From: Tetracentron sinense
Lineage: Eukaryota; Streptophyta; Magnoliopsida; Trochodendrales; Trochodendraceae
Direction of reading: 5' to 3'
DNA length: 64,000 nucleotides
Assembly (NCBI GenBank): GCA_015143295.1
Contig: JABCRI010001182.1
Location: 1-64,000, forward strand
In this document: one piece after another, positions 35,760-46,688 of the stretch
Position numbering within the stretch: the stretch's first letter is position 1
How the letters are laid out: every line of letters starts with the position of its first letter
Notes under the pieces: generated by a model
What the model was told of the DNA's origin: nothing
What the model saw: the letters and a program-made list of their open reading frames with translations, nothing else
Database searches by the model: none
Made by a program: the position numbers and the translations under genes

Positions 35760-38174
35760 TGTAGCGCCCCAGACTTTTCCATCTTTAAATGAATAAGCAT
35801 TTCGTAGTTGAATGGCCTTCCGCGTAGTCTAATTAATAAATAAGAGAGAAATCGGAAATTCTGAAACGTCAGAAATGTTCATTTTCGAAAGACGAACCCA
35901 ACGCAAGTTGAATCGTCGAAATCGGACGAGTGAGTCAAAAGATATGGTCAAAACAGTCCAGACATGCAGAGCACCGATCGCTCGGTCCAGTCAGCGATCG
36001 ATCGGTCCAAAACCGATCGATCGGTAGCTATCGCACGGTCGAAACTTTTGTATGGGAAAATTTTCCAGAGAGTTGATTTTTGACCGAGATCTCGGTCAAT
36101 CAACCGATCGCTCGGTAGGCAACCGATCGATCGGTCTTAAACACCGATCGCTCGGTCTTCGCGTTTTTGCAGAAATTTCATTAAGGGCTTTTTCGTCTTT
36201 TGAGGGTTAAACCCTTTCTTCTTAAGGCTTGCCCGAGCCTTAGGGATCATTTACAACATTTGAGAGATTTTGAGAGATAGGGAGAGAAGAGAAGGAAGCT
36301 CTAACCTAGGGTTTGGTTTTGAGAAGGAAATCAAAGGGGGTTTAAGAACCCTAGCTCACCCCAACTCGAGTTGCTTCAAGTTCAAGGCTCAAGCTCGTGT
36401 GGGGACTCATTCTCTAAGCTAGGGCAGCGATCCTACGGCGTTTTGAAAGGGGATTCTTCCCCAACTCAAGTCCCCTTCAAGCAAAGGCTTCCTCCTTCCA
36501 AATAGAGCTTCTATTTCAAGGTTTCTTCAAGATCAAGCCTTGATTTAAGGTTAGTACACCCTACTAACTTACCCTAGCAAAAATCTAGGTTTTCTATATA
36601 AAAATGTGATTCTTTATACTATGTTTTCCTCCTTATGAAATGTGTTATCTCCCATTAAATATAAACAAGATAATGGAAAAGGTGTGGATGTGTGGATGGA
36701 ATGTTGGATGTGGCAATTGGATGCCGAGATGTATGTTGTGTGATGTGTGTGATGGAAATGGTGGATGGGTATTTTACCAATAATGAACTTACCTTGATGT
36801 TTGGATGGAAAATATGCGCTAAAAAGAACAAGATGAATTATTAAGAGACATTGCATGTGTTGTGTTTGACAAAACGCCTAAACTATGAATAAACGACTTA
36901 GATGAAGAAAATGGAAATAGGTTTTATGCATGTGTTCTTATAGACGATGAATTGATTCAATGTCATGTGAATTACTTAAGTTACCTATGCTAATATTATG
37001 AATTGAATTGTAATGCCATATCTCTTTTGTTAAGCGCATTCCCACGATTATTATTATTGGCACGCACATGAGCACGCATGATAGCATGAACCGAGATTTC
37101 AAGAGCATGTGCATATAATAAACAACAAGAAAATATTGCATGTCAAGGAGGTTGGTAGCCCAGGGAGAATTCGGGTACTAGCCTCTGGCTCACAAGATAA
37201 CCCCAAAAATCACCTATTGTCAAGGAGGTTGGTAGCCCAGGGACATTCGGGTACTAGCCTCTGGCTCACAAGAGAAATGGAACAAGAACATGACAAGGAG
37301 GTTGGTAGCCCAAGGAAGGGTGCTAGCCTCTGGCTCACAAGAGAAATGGAACAAGAACATGACAAGGAGGTTGGTAGCCCAAGGAAGGGTGCTAGCTTCT
37401 GGCTCACAAGAGAAATGGAACAAGAACATGACAAGGAGGTTAGTAGCCTAAGGAAGGGTGCTAGCCTCTGGCTCACAAGTATACAAGTCAAGAACAAATC
37501 AAGACATGAAATACAAGACAAGACACGACACACATACATGATTTGACCGAGACACGAAAAAGGTTTCCGAGACATGAGTTTTACCGAGGTTTTTGCATTC
37601 ATACACGCATGTCAAGATATGGTTATGTATCTTATGCTTTCACTATTGCTTTAAATTAATATCTTGTATTGCTCACTGTTGTTATGCTTTCGCTATTGTT
37701 ATGGTTAGCTAGTAGTTTGTACTCGCTGAGTATTCCATGCTCAGCCATACTTTTATGTCGGCAGGTACTGTGGATGTCCTCGACCCCGAGCCTTGGGTCG
37801 AAGAGGAGTATGTAGAGGAGAGGGAGCCACCTATCCCATGGCAGTCTCTGGAGGATGGGGACTTGGAGGTGTGGCCATACCTCGACCACTGTTGAGAGGA
37901 GAGGGTTAGAGAGTTCCTTTTGTATTTTGATAGGTGGGCATGTCCACCTTTACTTTGATTGTATTTGGTATATGTTAACTTGGAATACTATTTGGAGTTA
38001 TAGAAGAAAAGAAAAAGTTGGCTTATGCTTCCGCACTTATGTTTAGTTTCCGCGGTCTGATTATCATTGTATTATATTATGTTTAGCCTCTTGCATTACA
38101 GGATGGTTTGACAGGTACACGTAGTCACCTTTAAAGTATCCCTTAACTCCTAGGGGGAATTTTGGGGCGCGACA
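35760..38174 (+). repeat. solo gypsy LTR in Harbinger copy B, TSD ATAGT
   Basis: A 2,415-bp plus-orientation LTR, TGTAGCGCCCC to GGGGCGCGACA, with identical ATAGT at 35755-35759 and 38175-38179. Copy A keeps the uninterrupted site near 32,895. It contains the GATCG palindrome block (about 35,970-36,165), a leader, a donor-like AAGGTTAGT near 36,548, five copies of a unit with AAGGAGGTTGGTAGCCC (about 37,144-37,480), the 15-mer (37728-37742) and an intact acidic ORF (37755-37895). Confidence 0.97.
37755..37895 (+). CDS. LTR-borne acidic micro-ORF, subtype II (46 aa)
   Basis: Open from ATG to TGA. It starts MSAGTVDVLDPEPW, has EEEYVEEREPPIP, and ends WPYLDHC. The net charge is strongly negative. 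It lies 280 bp before the LTR 3' end and 12 bp after the conserved 15-mer. Same subtype as 6035-6175 and 51408-51548. No recognised domain; function unknown. Confidence 0.5.
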   Translation: MSAGTVDVLDPEPWVEEEYVEEREPPIPWQSLEDGDLEVWPYLDHC

Positions 38175-38189
38175 ATAGTAGCCTCCTGA

Positions 38190-39421
38190 AATTGCCACAA
38201 GGGCTCAACAAGATCTGCTTGGAGTTGAGAATGTATTCCTCTATCTCGAAATGTGACGGTGATTTTGAATGATTTGTGATAGTTCTACCGTACGCTCATG
38301 CGATACTATGATATTTTCAATAATTACATCGCAATTGAGGTCAGGTATGTAAACATCGTGTTCATCTTCAACTATTATGTTGTGCATTATAATGCATGCC
38401 TTCATGATATCTTTGAGCATTGGAACATCCCAGAAACGAGAAGGTCCACGACAATTGCAAATCCCGCTTGGAGCACTCCAAATGCTCGCTCGACATCCTT
38501 CCTTGTCGACTTTTGAGCTGCAGCAAAATGTTTATCCTTATTCTCTCGTGTACATGGAATTGTTTCTACAAATCATGGGGGATATATACCATCGGCAAGA
38601 TAATACCCCATTGTATACTCATGAACATTAATTCAGTAATTGACTGGAGGTGCTACTCCTTGGATGAGGTTGGTAATAAAGAAGATCATTCTAACACATT
38701 GATATCATTGTGAGATCCCGATAACCCAAAGAAATTATATCATATCCAAGGATCATACGAAGTAACGGCTTCAAGAATAATCGATGGATCGTGGTGGCCT
38801 CCCCTTTCATACTGATCTTTCCATGCAATTGGACAATTCTTCCACTTCCAATGCATGCAATCGATACTCCCCAACATCACAGGAAACCAACGAACCTCGC
38901 CTTGAGCTAGCAGTCTAGATATATCATCGTTGTTTGTTGATCTCAAGTACTCCTCAACAAACACCTCAACCACTGCCCTAACAAACTTTCTTAGACTTTC
39001 GATTGAGATACTTTCACCGATCCTCACATAGTCGTCCACAATATCTGCCGCTACTCCATACGCAAGTATCCTCATTGCAGCAGTGGTCTTTTGAAGAGAT
39101 GATAAACCAATGACTCCAACTGCATTTCTTTTTAGAACAAAGTACGGATCATGAGCCTCCATTACAGACTATATTCGAAGAAAAAGAGGTCGGCTCATTT
39201 GAAACCTCCTTCAAAATTGAATAGAAAAGTACACAGAGTCTTTCGTGACCTTGAACTCGACCACGTCGAATAGTTGAGTGACCTTGAATGGAACCGCAAC
39301 GTGGTCTCGTTCTTCTCTCTACACTAAATTGTTCTTGTTGTAGAGCAACTACGACTAACATCTCCAATTCATAGTCGAGAGCGAGGGCAGGGTTGGAGTC
39401 AGAGTCGGAGAGTAGATCCAT
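38190..39421 (-). pseudogene. PIF/Harbinger transposase (copy B)
   Basis: Minus-strand DDE_Tnp_4 transposase remnant covering almost the whole protein. The N-terminal block starts MDLLSDSDSNPALALDYELE at 39,421 with GHERL. The next block (39,162-38,740) lies in another frame: GVIGLSSLQKTTAAMRILAY, ADIVDDYVRIGESISIESLR and GSIDCMHWKWKNCP with the first catalytic Asp. A TGG-to-TGA change after SYDPWI (near 38,740) and further frame changes disrupt the C-terminal third, where the MLKDIMKACIIMHN region is still readable near 38,400. Copy A still has TGG there. Not functional. Confidence 0.9.
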
Positions 39422-39759
39422 CAGAAGTAGAGATTATGGAGTTGAGAAGATGGTGAAAATGAAAAATGTTTGTGACAATGAGTAACGAAGTTATTGCATT
39501 TATAAAGAAAATAGTCAAAAATTCAAATTTGAATTGCAACGGTCAGAAACGGTCATAAACGGCAATAAACAGTCATAAACGGTCATAATAGGTAAAAGAT
39601 AAAAAAATATAATAAAATAACATTTGTTACCTCCATTTGCTACCCTCTCTTTGAGTGGAATTTTTAAAAAATTTCATTAGAAATAACAAATATGTAAATA
39701 GGATAGCAAAAGACATATTTTCTACCTCTATTTACTACCCTCTTTTGTAGATGGTCTTA

Positions 39760-40415
39760 GAATGTTTTTGTATTGTAACCAAACGTCGTAGGGCCTTATC
39801 AGGCCAAGGAGGTGATTAAAAAATACGTGGAAGGCTAGTTAGAGTGGACCATGACGTAATTATGGGGAGAGATAATGGGATTTTGCAACACTATTTTTTC
39901 ATAATCACAAGATTGCCACCACTATAAGAAAGCGAGCTCCTCCTCGACATCGTGACGCAAAGCTCAAGCTTTGAATATATACTGAATGAAAGGAATATCA
40001 CTTTTCTTTACTTTTCTTTTATTTTTCTCTGTCTGGAGCAAAAAAATCTGCTTTCCTACTCCTCCACCAAGAAAAGAAATACCCACTACCAAAATCTCAA
40101 CATTAGGGTAGTCCACAACCCCACCTCCCCATCCCAAACAAATCCAAAGAACCTAATCTTTTTTCTCAATCCCACTACCTCCTTTAAACAAATTATGACA
40201 AAAATAAACAAGAAAAAGATATATTCAACGCTCTGCAACGAAAACCTAGAAACAGATTCTCCTTTTCTTCGATTGATAGATAGAGAATGGATGATATTCA
40301 TTAGAGAATGGATGATATTCATTAGCAAAAGATTCCCAGCTGGGTTATTTTCTACAATCATCAATCCACGAGAAAAAAAAAAATCAGAAAATGAAAGAAA
40401 AACTCTTAACCTTCT
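39760..40415. other. host intergenic and 3' flank of the DUF1336 gene
   Basis: No element or gene recognised. On the minus strand an AATAAA lies at 40018-40023, about 395 bp past the stop of the DUF1336 gene, a possible polyadenylation signal. A plus-strand ORF here (39,952-40,464) overlaps the end of that gene and looks like chance. Confidence 0.5.
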
Positions 40416-41345
40416 TCAACTTTTTCCTTCATCACCGCCTTTAGAAATGGGAAGCCGACCATGATGACGTTGGTTAGTCTTCGAAAACCCTAATCCACGG
40501 CTAACATTTTCCGGCGCCGGAGACGACTCAACGAACGTTGCCGACGACATCTTCATCTGGGCAATCCTAACCGCTCCCAACAACTTTTCCGGCAATTCCT
40601 CCTCCGTCTGCGCTTCGACTAAGAACCCCATATCGATCGTAACGGCCGTCACATACCCTAACGCCAAATGCAAGATCGCATTCGCAATCGCAGAACTCCC
40701 AATGTCCACATCGATTTCTAGATAATTCTCTCCTCTGTGGTAATTACAGGTTAGAGCTTTGCCCAGCAAACAAGCGGCGTAGTTTCCGACCGCCGCTTTG
40801 ACGATCCAAGGGCCTTTAACGATCCGATTCACAATCTTGAACCGTTGATTCCTGAACGAATCGTCTCCGTGGACGAATCTGTAGAAGAGCGATCCGACCG
40901 GGATCGGTTCGTCAGTCGCGAAGTAGAAAACCGCGCTGTGGTTTTCACGGCCGGGGACCTGGAGATTAACGGCGAAGATGAAGGTTTTCAGCGATTTACC
41001 GAGTGAATGTGATTTCCTGAGGGCATTCGCGACTCGATTATCAGATCTAGCGAGTATGTTATCGAGTTTCGAATCTGATCGGAGCCAGTCTACGCCGGCA
41101 GGTTTCAGAAGCCAGTCGCCGGAAGGAGATTTCTGCTTCTTGGAGAAATAGTTTTTGGCTCGGAGATTGAAGAGATCGCCGGGGGGAGAAGCCCAGCCGT
41201 TGGATCCTGTGTGCAGGTCCACATGTTTCAAAGATCCGCTGTTGATCGCTTCCTCTCTCCAGTCACCGCCATCGTCACCGGATTTCGAGCAAATTCCGGC
41301 ATGCTCCCTGCCGGAGCTCCGGCACTTCTCATTCGTGGGGCACAT
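40416..41345 (-). CDS. DUF1336 / EDR2 C-terminal domain protein (309 aa)
   Basis: Single-exon ORF, start ATG at 41,345, stop at 40,416. Almost the whole length from about residue 48 matches the plant EDR2_C (DUF1336) domain: GWASPPGDLF (50-59), KPAGVDWLRSDSKLD (81-95), FIFAVNLQVPG (122-132), SLFYRFVHGDD (152-162), FKIVNRIVKGPW (169-180), VGNYAACLLGKAL (186-198), NYLEIDVDIGSSAIANAIL (207-225) and LGYVTAVTIDMGFLVEAQ (229-246). The domain is shared with ENHANCED DISEASE RESISTANCE 2, a lipid-binding regulator, but this protein lacks the PH and START regions and belongs to the short class of about 300 aa. No signal peptide or membrane segment. The N-terminus (MCPTNEKC) is Cys/Ser/Gly-rich. Biochemical role unknown. 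It is the only convincing intact host gene in the window. Confidence 0.9.
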   Translation of the reverse strand: MCPTNEKCRSSGREHAGICSKSGDDGGDWREEAINSGSLKHVDLHTGSNGWASPPGDLFNLRAKNYFSKKQKSPSGDWLLKPAGVDWLRSDSKLDNILARSDNRVANALRKSHSLGKSLKTFIFAVNLQVPGRENHSAVFYFATDEPIPVGSLFYRFVHGDDSFRNQRFKIVNRIVKGPWIVKAAVGNYAACLLGKALTCNYHRGENYLEIDVDIGSSAIANAILHLALGYVTAVTIDMGFLVEAQTEEELPEKLLGAVRIAQMKMSSATFVESSPAPENVSRGLGFSKTNQRHHGRLPISKGGDEGKS

Positions 41346-41594
41346 CTCTCTCTCTCAGAAGACTCCTCGGCGAGGAGGAGGAGCCAGCCCCTACTAGCTA
41401 ATAATACAGTGGATCGAAGAATAGCAAACCCTTGCCTTCCAAATTCACGAGAATGCCCTCCTCCGCTAGGACCTGGGGCCTGGGGGGTAGTGGTTGTAAA
41501 TTTGAGACGAATGTATGGGGAGGTCTGTAATTTAAATCTGAGAATGCAAAGACAGAAAATTTGACTTATTTGACATTGATGATCCATATAGCGA

Positions 41595-41600
41595 CACGTG
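41595..41600. promoter_or_regulatory. G-box / ABRE-like element upstream of the DUF1336 gene
   Basis: CACGTG within ACACGTGGGA, about 250 bp upstream of the ATG of the minus-strand gene. G-box/ABRE cores of this form bind plant bZIP and bHLH factors. A single occurrence, so chance is possible. Confidence 0.3.
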
Positions 41601-41970
41601 GGAAAGATACAAGAGATGTGCCTTTCTGTCTCAGGAGACGGATGATTGAACCCTTGAATAAATATAAATATTGTGGGGTTTTGCGTATCATCTGATGGGT
41701 TTAGCCTAAGAGCAACAATCCTCTCCTCGACGTGGCTATTGCTCCTAGCCCTTACAGAACCCCTTTAACTTCTTAAACCATGGTTAATAAGGCTTAACTC
41801 TTATGATTAACAAAAAAAAAATTTGATGCTTTAAACCATGTTATTGAATCTTAACCATAATTAAAGAGAGACATGTGGCAAAATAAAGGGGGCAAATGCA
41901 TCCCCCAACCCAACCCAACCAAACCTCGACGAACGGATTATTTTCCTTATCCTAATTTGTAAATGAGCGT

Positions 41971-42194
41971 TAATCTGCTCCTTGCTGGATGTCACAATTG
42001 GTTTCCTAAATGCCAACACATGTCTTTTTTTTTATAACTGCTCTTTAATTGTTTGATTTTTTTCTTCTAAAAATGGGGCTTAAAATATGAATTCTAATGG
42101 ATACTGAATCTTAATCAAAGTTAATATGGGACATGTGTCAACATTTAGGAGGCAAGTTATCGCTCTCACGACACCCCCCATAAGGAGCAGATTA
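41971..42194. mobile_element. MITE-like inverted-repeat element
   Basis: About 224 bp with inverted ends TAATCTGCTCCTT and AAGGAGCAGATTA (the right end with small differences). A second inverted pair lies inside: CTAAATGCCAACACATGTC near 42,015 against GACATGTGTCAACATTTAG near 42,132. No coding capacity. A related but weaker GACATGTGGCAAAAT region sits near 41,870. Superfamily not assignable. Confidence 0.5.
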
Positions 42195-42559
42195 TTTCCT
42201 TTTGAAATATTTACAACATATTTGAAAGAGCACCTCCTTTCTAAGTTTTACCCAAGTTAGTGCGTGTGTTGTGTCCGGTTAATTGTTTGATATGAAAAAA
42301 ATGAAAAAGTAACTTGCTAGTGTGGGTTGTGATACCAAACAAAGCTTTGAGCAGCGCAATTATTCTACATCGCCTAACAATGATAGGATCGGATCCTTCT
42401 CCTTAAGTACTCCTACCTCACTCGCCTTTTTGAGGGGTGTGTGGTTAATGGTTCGTAGGGATTGAAGGGCTGTGCGTGTGGTGTGTTGTGTCCGAGTGTG
42501 TGTATGTTATCAAAAACAAAAAAGGCTGGCGAGGATTAAGTTTTTAGGCAAACCTTTGA

Positions 42560-43088
42560 AAGAGATCAATCAAAAAATTGTGCTTCAATGCAGCCATCTA
42601 TATATGGAAGGAGATGAATGCTTGCATATTTAAGAATCTTTTTTGTCTCATGAGGAGATAAGCAGGATAGTTCAAGATACCAGTTGTTTATTGATTCTTA
42701 AGAGTACCGTGAATTTTTCAATAGGTGGCAAGTACCAAGCACATGGCAACATGAGATAGCCTTCTGGTGAGCCGCTAAAAATTGGTTCTGATTCCAAAGG
42801 TGTCGTAGAAATCCTAAATTCACATGTAAAGTTGTCTCGGATAAATAGGTTTGTAGTTGAAGATATCAGAGAAAGCTATCTTGGTTTCAGAGAGGTGGAG
42901 GTATTTCATACCTGGAGAAAAGCTAATCGAGCTGCTAATTTCTTCTAATTTTCCTAATGATCTACTTCTCATTATAAGCAAAGATGCATCGAGCTGTAAA
43001 TATCGTAGAATGTAATCTGCTTACTTTTGGTGATCTATCTGGTTGGAGTCTACCTAACCCCAAGCTAATCTTCCAAAAAAAAAAAAAC
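42560..43088 (+). pseudogene. LINE 3' remnant (zf-RVT/RNase H end, poly-A)
   Basis: A plus-strand remnant of the end of a plant L1-type LINE ORF2. Readable pieces are WKEMNACIFKN near 42,605, EEISRIVQDTSCLLILKS near 42,655 (another frame, one shift), and an RNase H-like end GSDSKGVVEILNSHVKLSRI near 42,784, continuing VEVFHTWRKANRAANFF to a stop near 42,950. A non-coding tail follows, ending in a run of A (43,075-43,088). 5'-truncated, as LINE insertions usually are. Confidence 0.7.
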
Positions 43089-43118
43089 TAAACTCGTGTG
43101 TTTTGAACACGTCAACGA

Positions 43119-43655
43119 TGTAGAGCCCGAATTTATTTTTTGGGATTCGTGTCATTTAAATGAATTTCTTAGAAAAATTTGTATCATTTTAATGCATGTG
43201 TTCTTATGGAAATTAATGAAGAATGTCTAAAAGTATAAACCTAATTATTTCGCTTATTTTATCTTATTTTTTTAAATAAATTGCATGAAAATGAAGTTAA
43301 CAAAAAAGTAGCAATAAAAAAAAACAGTAGTGATCGATCGCAAGTGTCAAGCAATCGATCAGACCTGAAAGGTTCCCAGAAATTGATATGAGATACAACC
43401 GATCGCAATAAGTGGGTGATCGATCGCAGTTCATGTCCGGAAATGCGAAAATTCGCGATTTTTAACAATTTCAAGAGAGTTAAAATTCTAAAACCTATAT
43501 AAACTCTCTATTTTGTGAATTTTAGGTTAGAAAAATATTATAACCTTTTGAGAATGACAAAAGGGAGAAAAACCTAAGATTCGCAAGGCTTTCAACTGGA
43601 GAAAAAAGAACGCCCAGAAATCAAGATCCAAGGCATTCTCAAGTGTTAGATCATA
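43119..43655 (+). repeat. start of gypsy LTR (layer a)
   Basis: Starts TGTAGAGCCCG at 43119, with a palindrome block of its own type (GATCGATCGCA, about 43,330-43,445), a TATA-like CCTATATAAAC near 43,494 and a leader. LTR layer b cuts it at 43,656; the remainder must lie right of the window. Confidence 0.75.
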
Positions 43656-43762
43656 TGTCGCGACCCAAAATCCCCCCTTAGGAGTCAGGTGAGACTTTAG
43701 ACGTGACTAACATAACCTGGCAAACCATCCTATAAATCTACCAGACACATACATAGCAGAAG
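43656..43762 (-). repeat. start of gypsy LTR (layer b)
   Basis: 107 bp of a minus-orientation LTR starting TGTCGCGACCC, cut at 43,763 by layer c. TCATA (43651-43655) and AGAAG (43758-43762) are the expected target-site copies; their partners lie outside the window. Confidence 0.7.
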
Positions 43763-46688
43763 TGTCGCGACCCAAAACCCACCCTAGGGGCCTCCTCAAC
43801 GTACTCCTCTTCCTCCCATGGACCGGGAGCACATATGTCAAAAGGAATGGGCGCACTAATAACATCTGCAGACATCAAAAGTACGGCTGAGCATGGAATA
43901 CTCAGCGGGTACCGAATGCTAACCAACAGTCATAGCAATATAATAATGAAAATAAAGCAAGAAGCAGTTCATATAATTGATAGAAAAGTAAATAGTTTAT
44001 CATGCTTGCATCATATCAAAGTTGGAAAAAAAACTCTTGAAAGCATCATTTGCTTGACTTGACTTGAAATACTATTTTCGTGATTGAAAAACTTGTCTTG
44101 TCATGTTCTATCTTGCTTGTTTTGTCAGGTCATGCTTGTCATGTCGTGTTCTTGCTTGTGATCATGCTTGCTTGCTTGGAATCATGTAACTTGTGAGATG
44201 CCCTCGTGAGGGAGGGTGGTGTAGAACCCCCTCTTCCAATGAGATGCACTTGCGAAGGACGGGATGTAGAACCCCGGATCTTTATGGCATGTATTAAAAG
44301 CCTTAATATTGTTTTCTTAAGCTTTGGGTGTTTATAGGTGCTTGGAATCAAGAAAGTAAGAGTATAGAATACTCTTAAGTATTAACAAGGGTTATGCCTT
44401 AGCATACCCTCAACTTTGAAAAGCTCTAGTTCGCTCATAGCTAATCGGAATCGAGCGATTTTTGAATTTTTGGAAATTTATTTGAACCCTCATCAAGGTT
44501 CATGTTTACCATTTTTCTTAATTTTGAGTCAGAGTTGAGTCAAAAGTCCGATTTCCAAAGTCGGGACTGTTGAAAATCTAGGCTGTCGAAACCCATTTAC
44601 AGACTAGTCAGCTTTGGAGCCATTTTGGTAAAGTAAAACTCTAAATTTAGAGTTGTATCAAACATGAACGTTGTTTCCCTTTGAAGGAAGAATCCAATGC
44701 AAGTTGAATCGTCAAAATCCAATAAGGGAGTCAAAAGTTATGGCCGATTTACCGAAATGCGTTTTTGCAGAAAAACTCGCTCGAGCGAGATCCAAACCCG
44801 CTCGAGCGAGATTGATCAAAACCGAATTTTTGAGGCCAGGGAGTAACCCGCTAGAGCGAGATGGAAGCCCGCTCGAGCAAGACACCTAGAAATGTTTGTT
44901 TTGGGTTTTTTCACTAACCTAATACTATATATACCCAATTTTTGGGGGGTCCAAGGTTCCTAACACTTAGAGAGGAACTTTTTGAAAGAAAAAGAAGAAA
45001 ACCTAAGTTTCCAAATGGGGATTGTGTTTGAGACCAAGGAGGAGTCGAATGATCACTTCTCAAAGCTTCCACAAGCTTGAACCTTCTTCCTTGAGCGTGG
45101 ATCTCCATTTCCAAGCTCAAGCTCGTGTTAGATCATCCTTCCACACTAAGATTTGATCCTTGCAAGGTAAGTAAAACTATTATCTAGCTTTGCTATCTTG
45201 CAATATTGCAAGTATGATTTTGAATGAGATGTAAGTAAAACCACTATATATCCTTGTTATCATACTAAGATTGAAGGAATGATCAAATATAGAACCCTGG
45301 ACTTTTTCGTACTTAATGAATAGCACTTTCGTAGCTAATTGGCCTTTAACGTAGTATAATTAATAAATAAGGGAGAAATTGAAAATTTTGAAAAATCAAA
45401 AATGTTCCATTTCGAAGGACGAACCCAACGTAAATTGAATCGTCAAAATCCAACGAACGAGTCAAAAGATATGGCCAAAACAGTAAAATGGGATAAAAAT
45501 CTGCAGAGCACTGATCGCTAGGGATCGATCGGTTCACAACCGATCGCTCGGTCCAAATTAGCGATCGATCGGTCCACAACCGGTCGATCAATATCTATCG
45601 ACTAGTTAACTTTTTTCTATGGGAAAATTTTCCAGAGAGCATTTTTTGACCGAGAGCTCGGTCAAGAACACCAATCGCTTGGTAGGCGACCTATCGCTTG
45701 GTATTTACCACCGATCGATCGGTATATCGCGTTTTGCAGAATTTCATTAAGGGCTGTTTCGTCATTTGGGCATTTACACCCTTGCCTATTTAGGCTTGCC
45801 CGAGCCTTGAGGGCTTCATTTCACATACTTAGGGCATTTGAGAGATAGGAGAGAGGAGAAAGGGGATTCTAACCTAGGGTATTCATTTGGAAAGGAATCA
45901 AAGGGTTTAAAGACCCTACATCATCCTCAAGCTCGGATTTCTTCAAGTACTCGGAACAAGCTCGTGAAGAGCACGTTCTCCAAGCTAGGGCAGCGACTCC
46001 ACGCACGTGTTGGAGGGTTTTCCTCGCTTCTTCAAGGTCGGTACTTTTTGCTACCCTCCTAGTTCATATCCTCCTTTTTCTTCCCTTCTTTCTTATTGTT
46101 TTCCTAATGTATGAACCTAATGGGATGTGAATGGATTGTGATATGAGAAGAGATATTGGGCAATGGATGCCGTGTGGATGATGTTATGAATGGAATGGGA
46201 AGGGCATTGTACCAATAATAAACATACATGTGTGTTGTGAACACAAACTCACCTAGAAAAGTATGATTTAGGCTTTAACAAATAATGTACACACCATGTG
46301 TTTGATGAAATGCCAAGGTGAAGAAACCGAGTGATTGATCAAGAAATGCATGCTTAAATACTTATGAAATTGATAGGGCATATGATAGTGTGATTCCTCG
46401 TTTCCTTAAATTGCATAAATAATTACTTGCTCAATTAATGATGTTCTATATATTGTTGAAATCCCCAAATGTCATATTTAATTTCAAATGAAAGTATGCA
46501 CACAATTCCACGAGCATGGCATGCATGACAGGGTTTACCGATGATTTTCAAAAATAAAGATGTTGGAGGTGGGACATATCTTACGGTATGTTTTACCTCG
46601 CTTTTCACAAGAGGACAAGAACAAGCATTTCTTAGGAGGGAGTTTACACTTCCCTCCCTTCCATGAGGGGTCTCCCCTCACTCACACG

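Larger units (their letters stand above)
32310..38776. repeat. large palindrome, arms of about 2 kb, centre near 34,318
   Basis: Sequence left of 34,310 reappears as reverse complement right of 34,326: the CTGTTGGAGATGG terminus, the ORF1 start regions (33,980 and 34,690), ORF1 bodies, and the transposase C-terminal regions (32,315-32,900 against 38,175-38,776). The right arm is split by solo LTR 35760-38174. The spacer of about 69 bp at the centre (34284-34352) is itself palindromic (GAGTAGCAAAC against GTTTGCTACTC). Confidence 0.9.
34353..39758. mobile_element. PIF/Harbinger copy B, split by a solo LTR
   Basis: Left terminus AAGCCATCTCCAACAG (34353-34368); right terminus, read inward, AAGACCATCTACAAAAGAG (39740-39758): imperfect terminal inverted repeats. 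ORF1 reads rightward (34,690-35,690) and the transposase reads leftward (39,421 to about 38,190). TTA stands at the right border (39757-39759), but I see no clear matching TTA/TAA duplication at the left border, probably because the left border abuts copy A. Both genes are broken. Confidence 0.85.

Noticed and set aside
37109-37546. Plus-strand ORF of 145 codons and antisense partners
   Set aside because: Translation of the tandem repeat in solo LTR 35760-38174; repeats in the protein mirror the DNA repeat.
40018-40023. Poly-A signal of the DUF1336 gene as a firm feature
   Set aside because: A lone AATAAA in AT-rich DNA; mentioned only as possible.
39952-40464. Plus-strand ORF of 170 codons
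   Set aside because: Antisense to the 3' end and flank of the DUF1336 gene; low-complexity composition and no domain.
43738-43926. Minus-strand ORF of 62 codons as a separate gene
   Set aside because: It is the micro-ORF region of LTR layer c running into the LTR terminus after an internal deletion.
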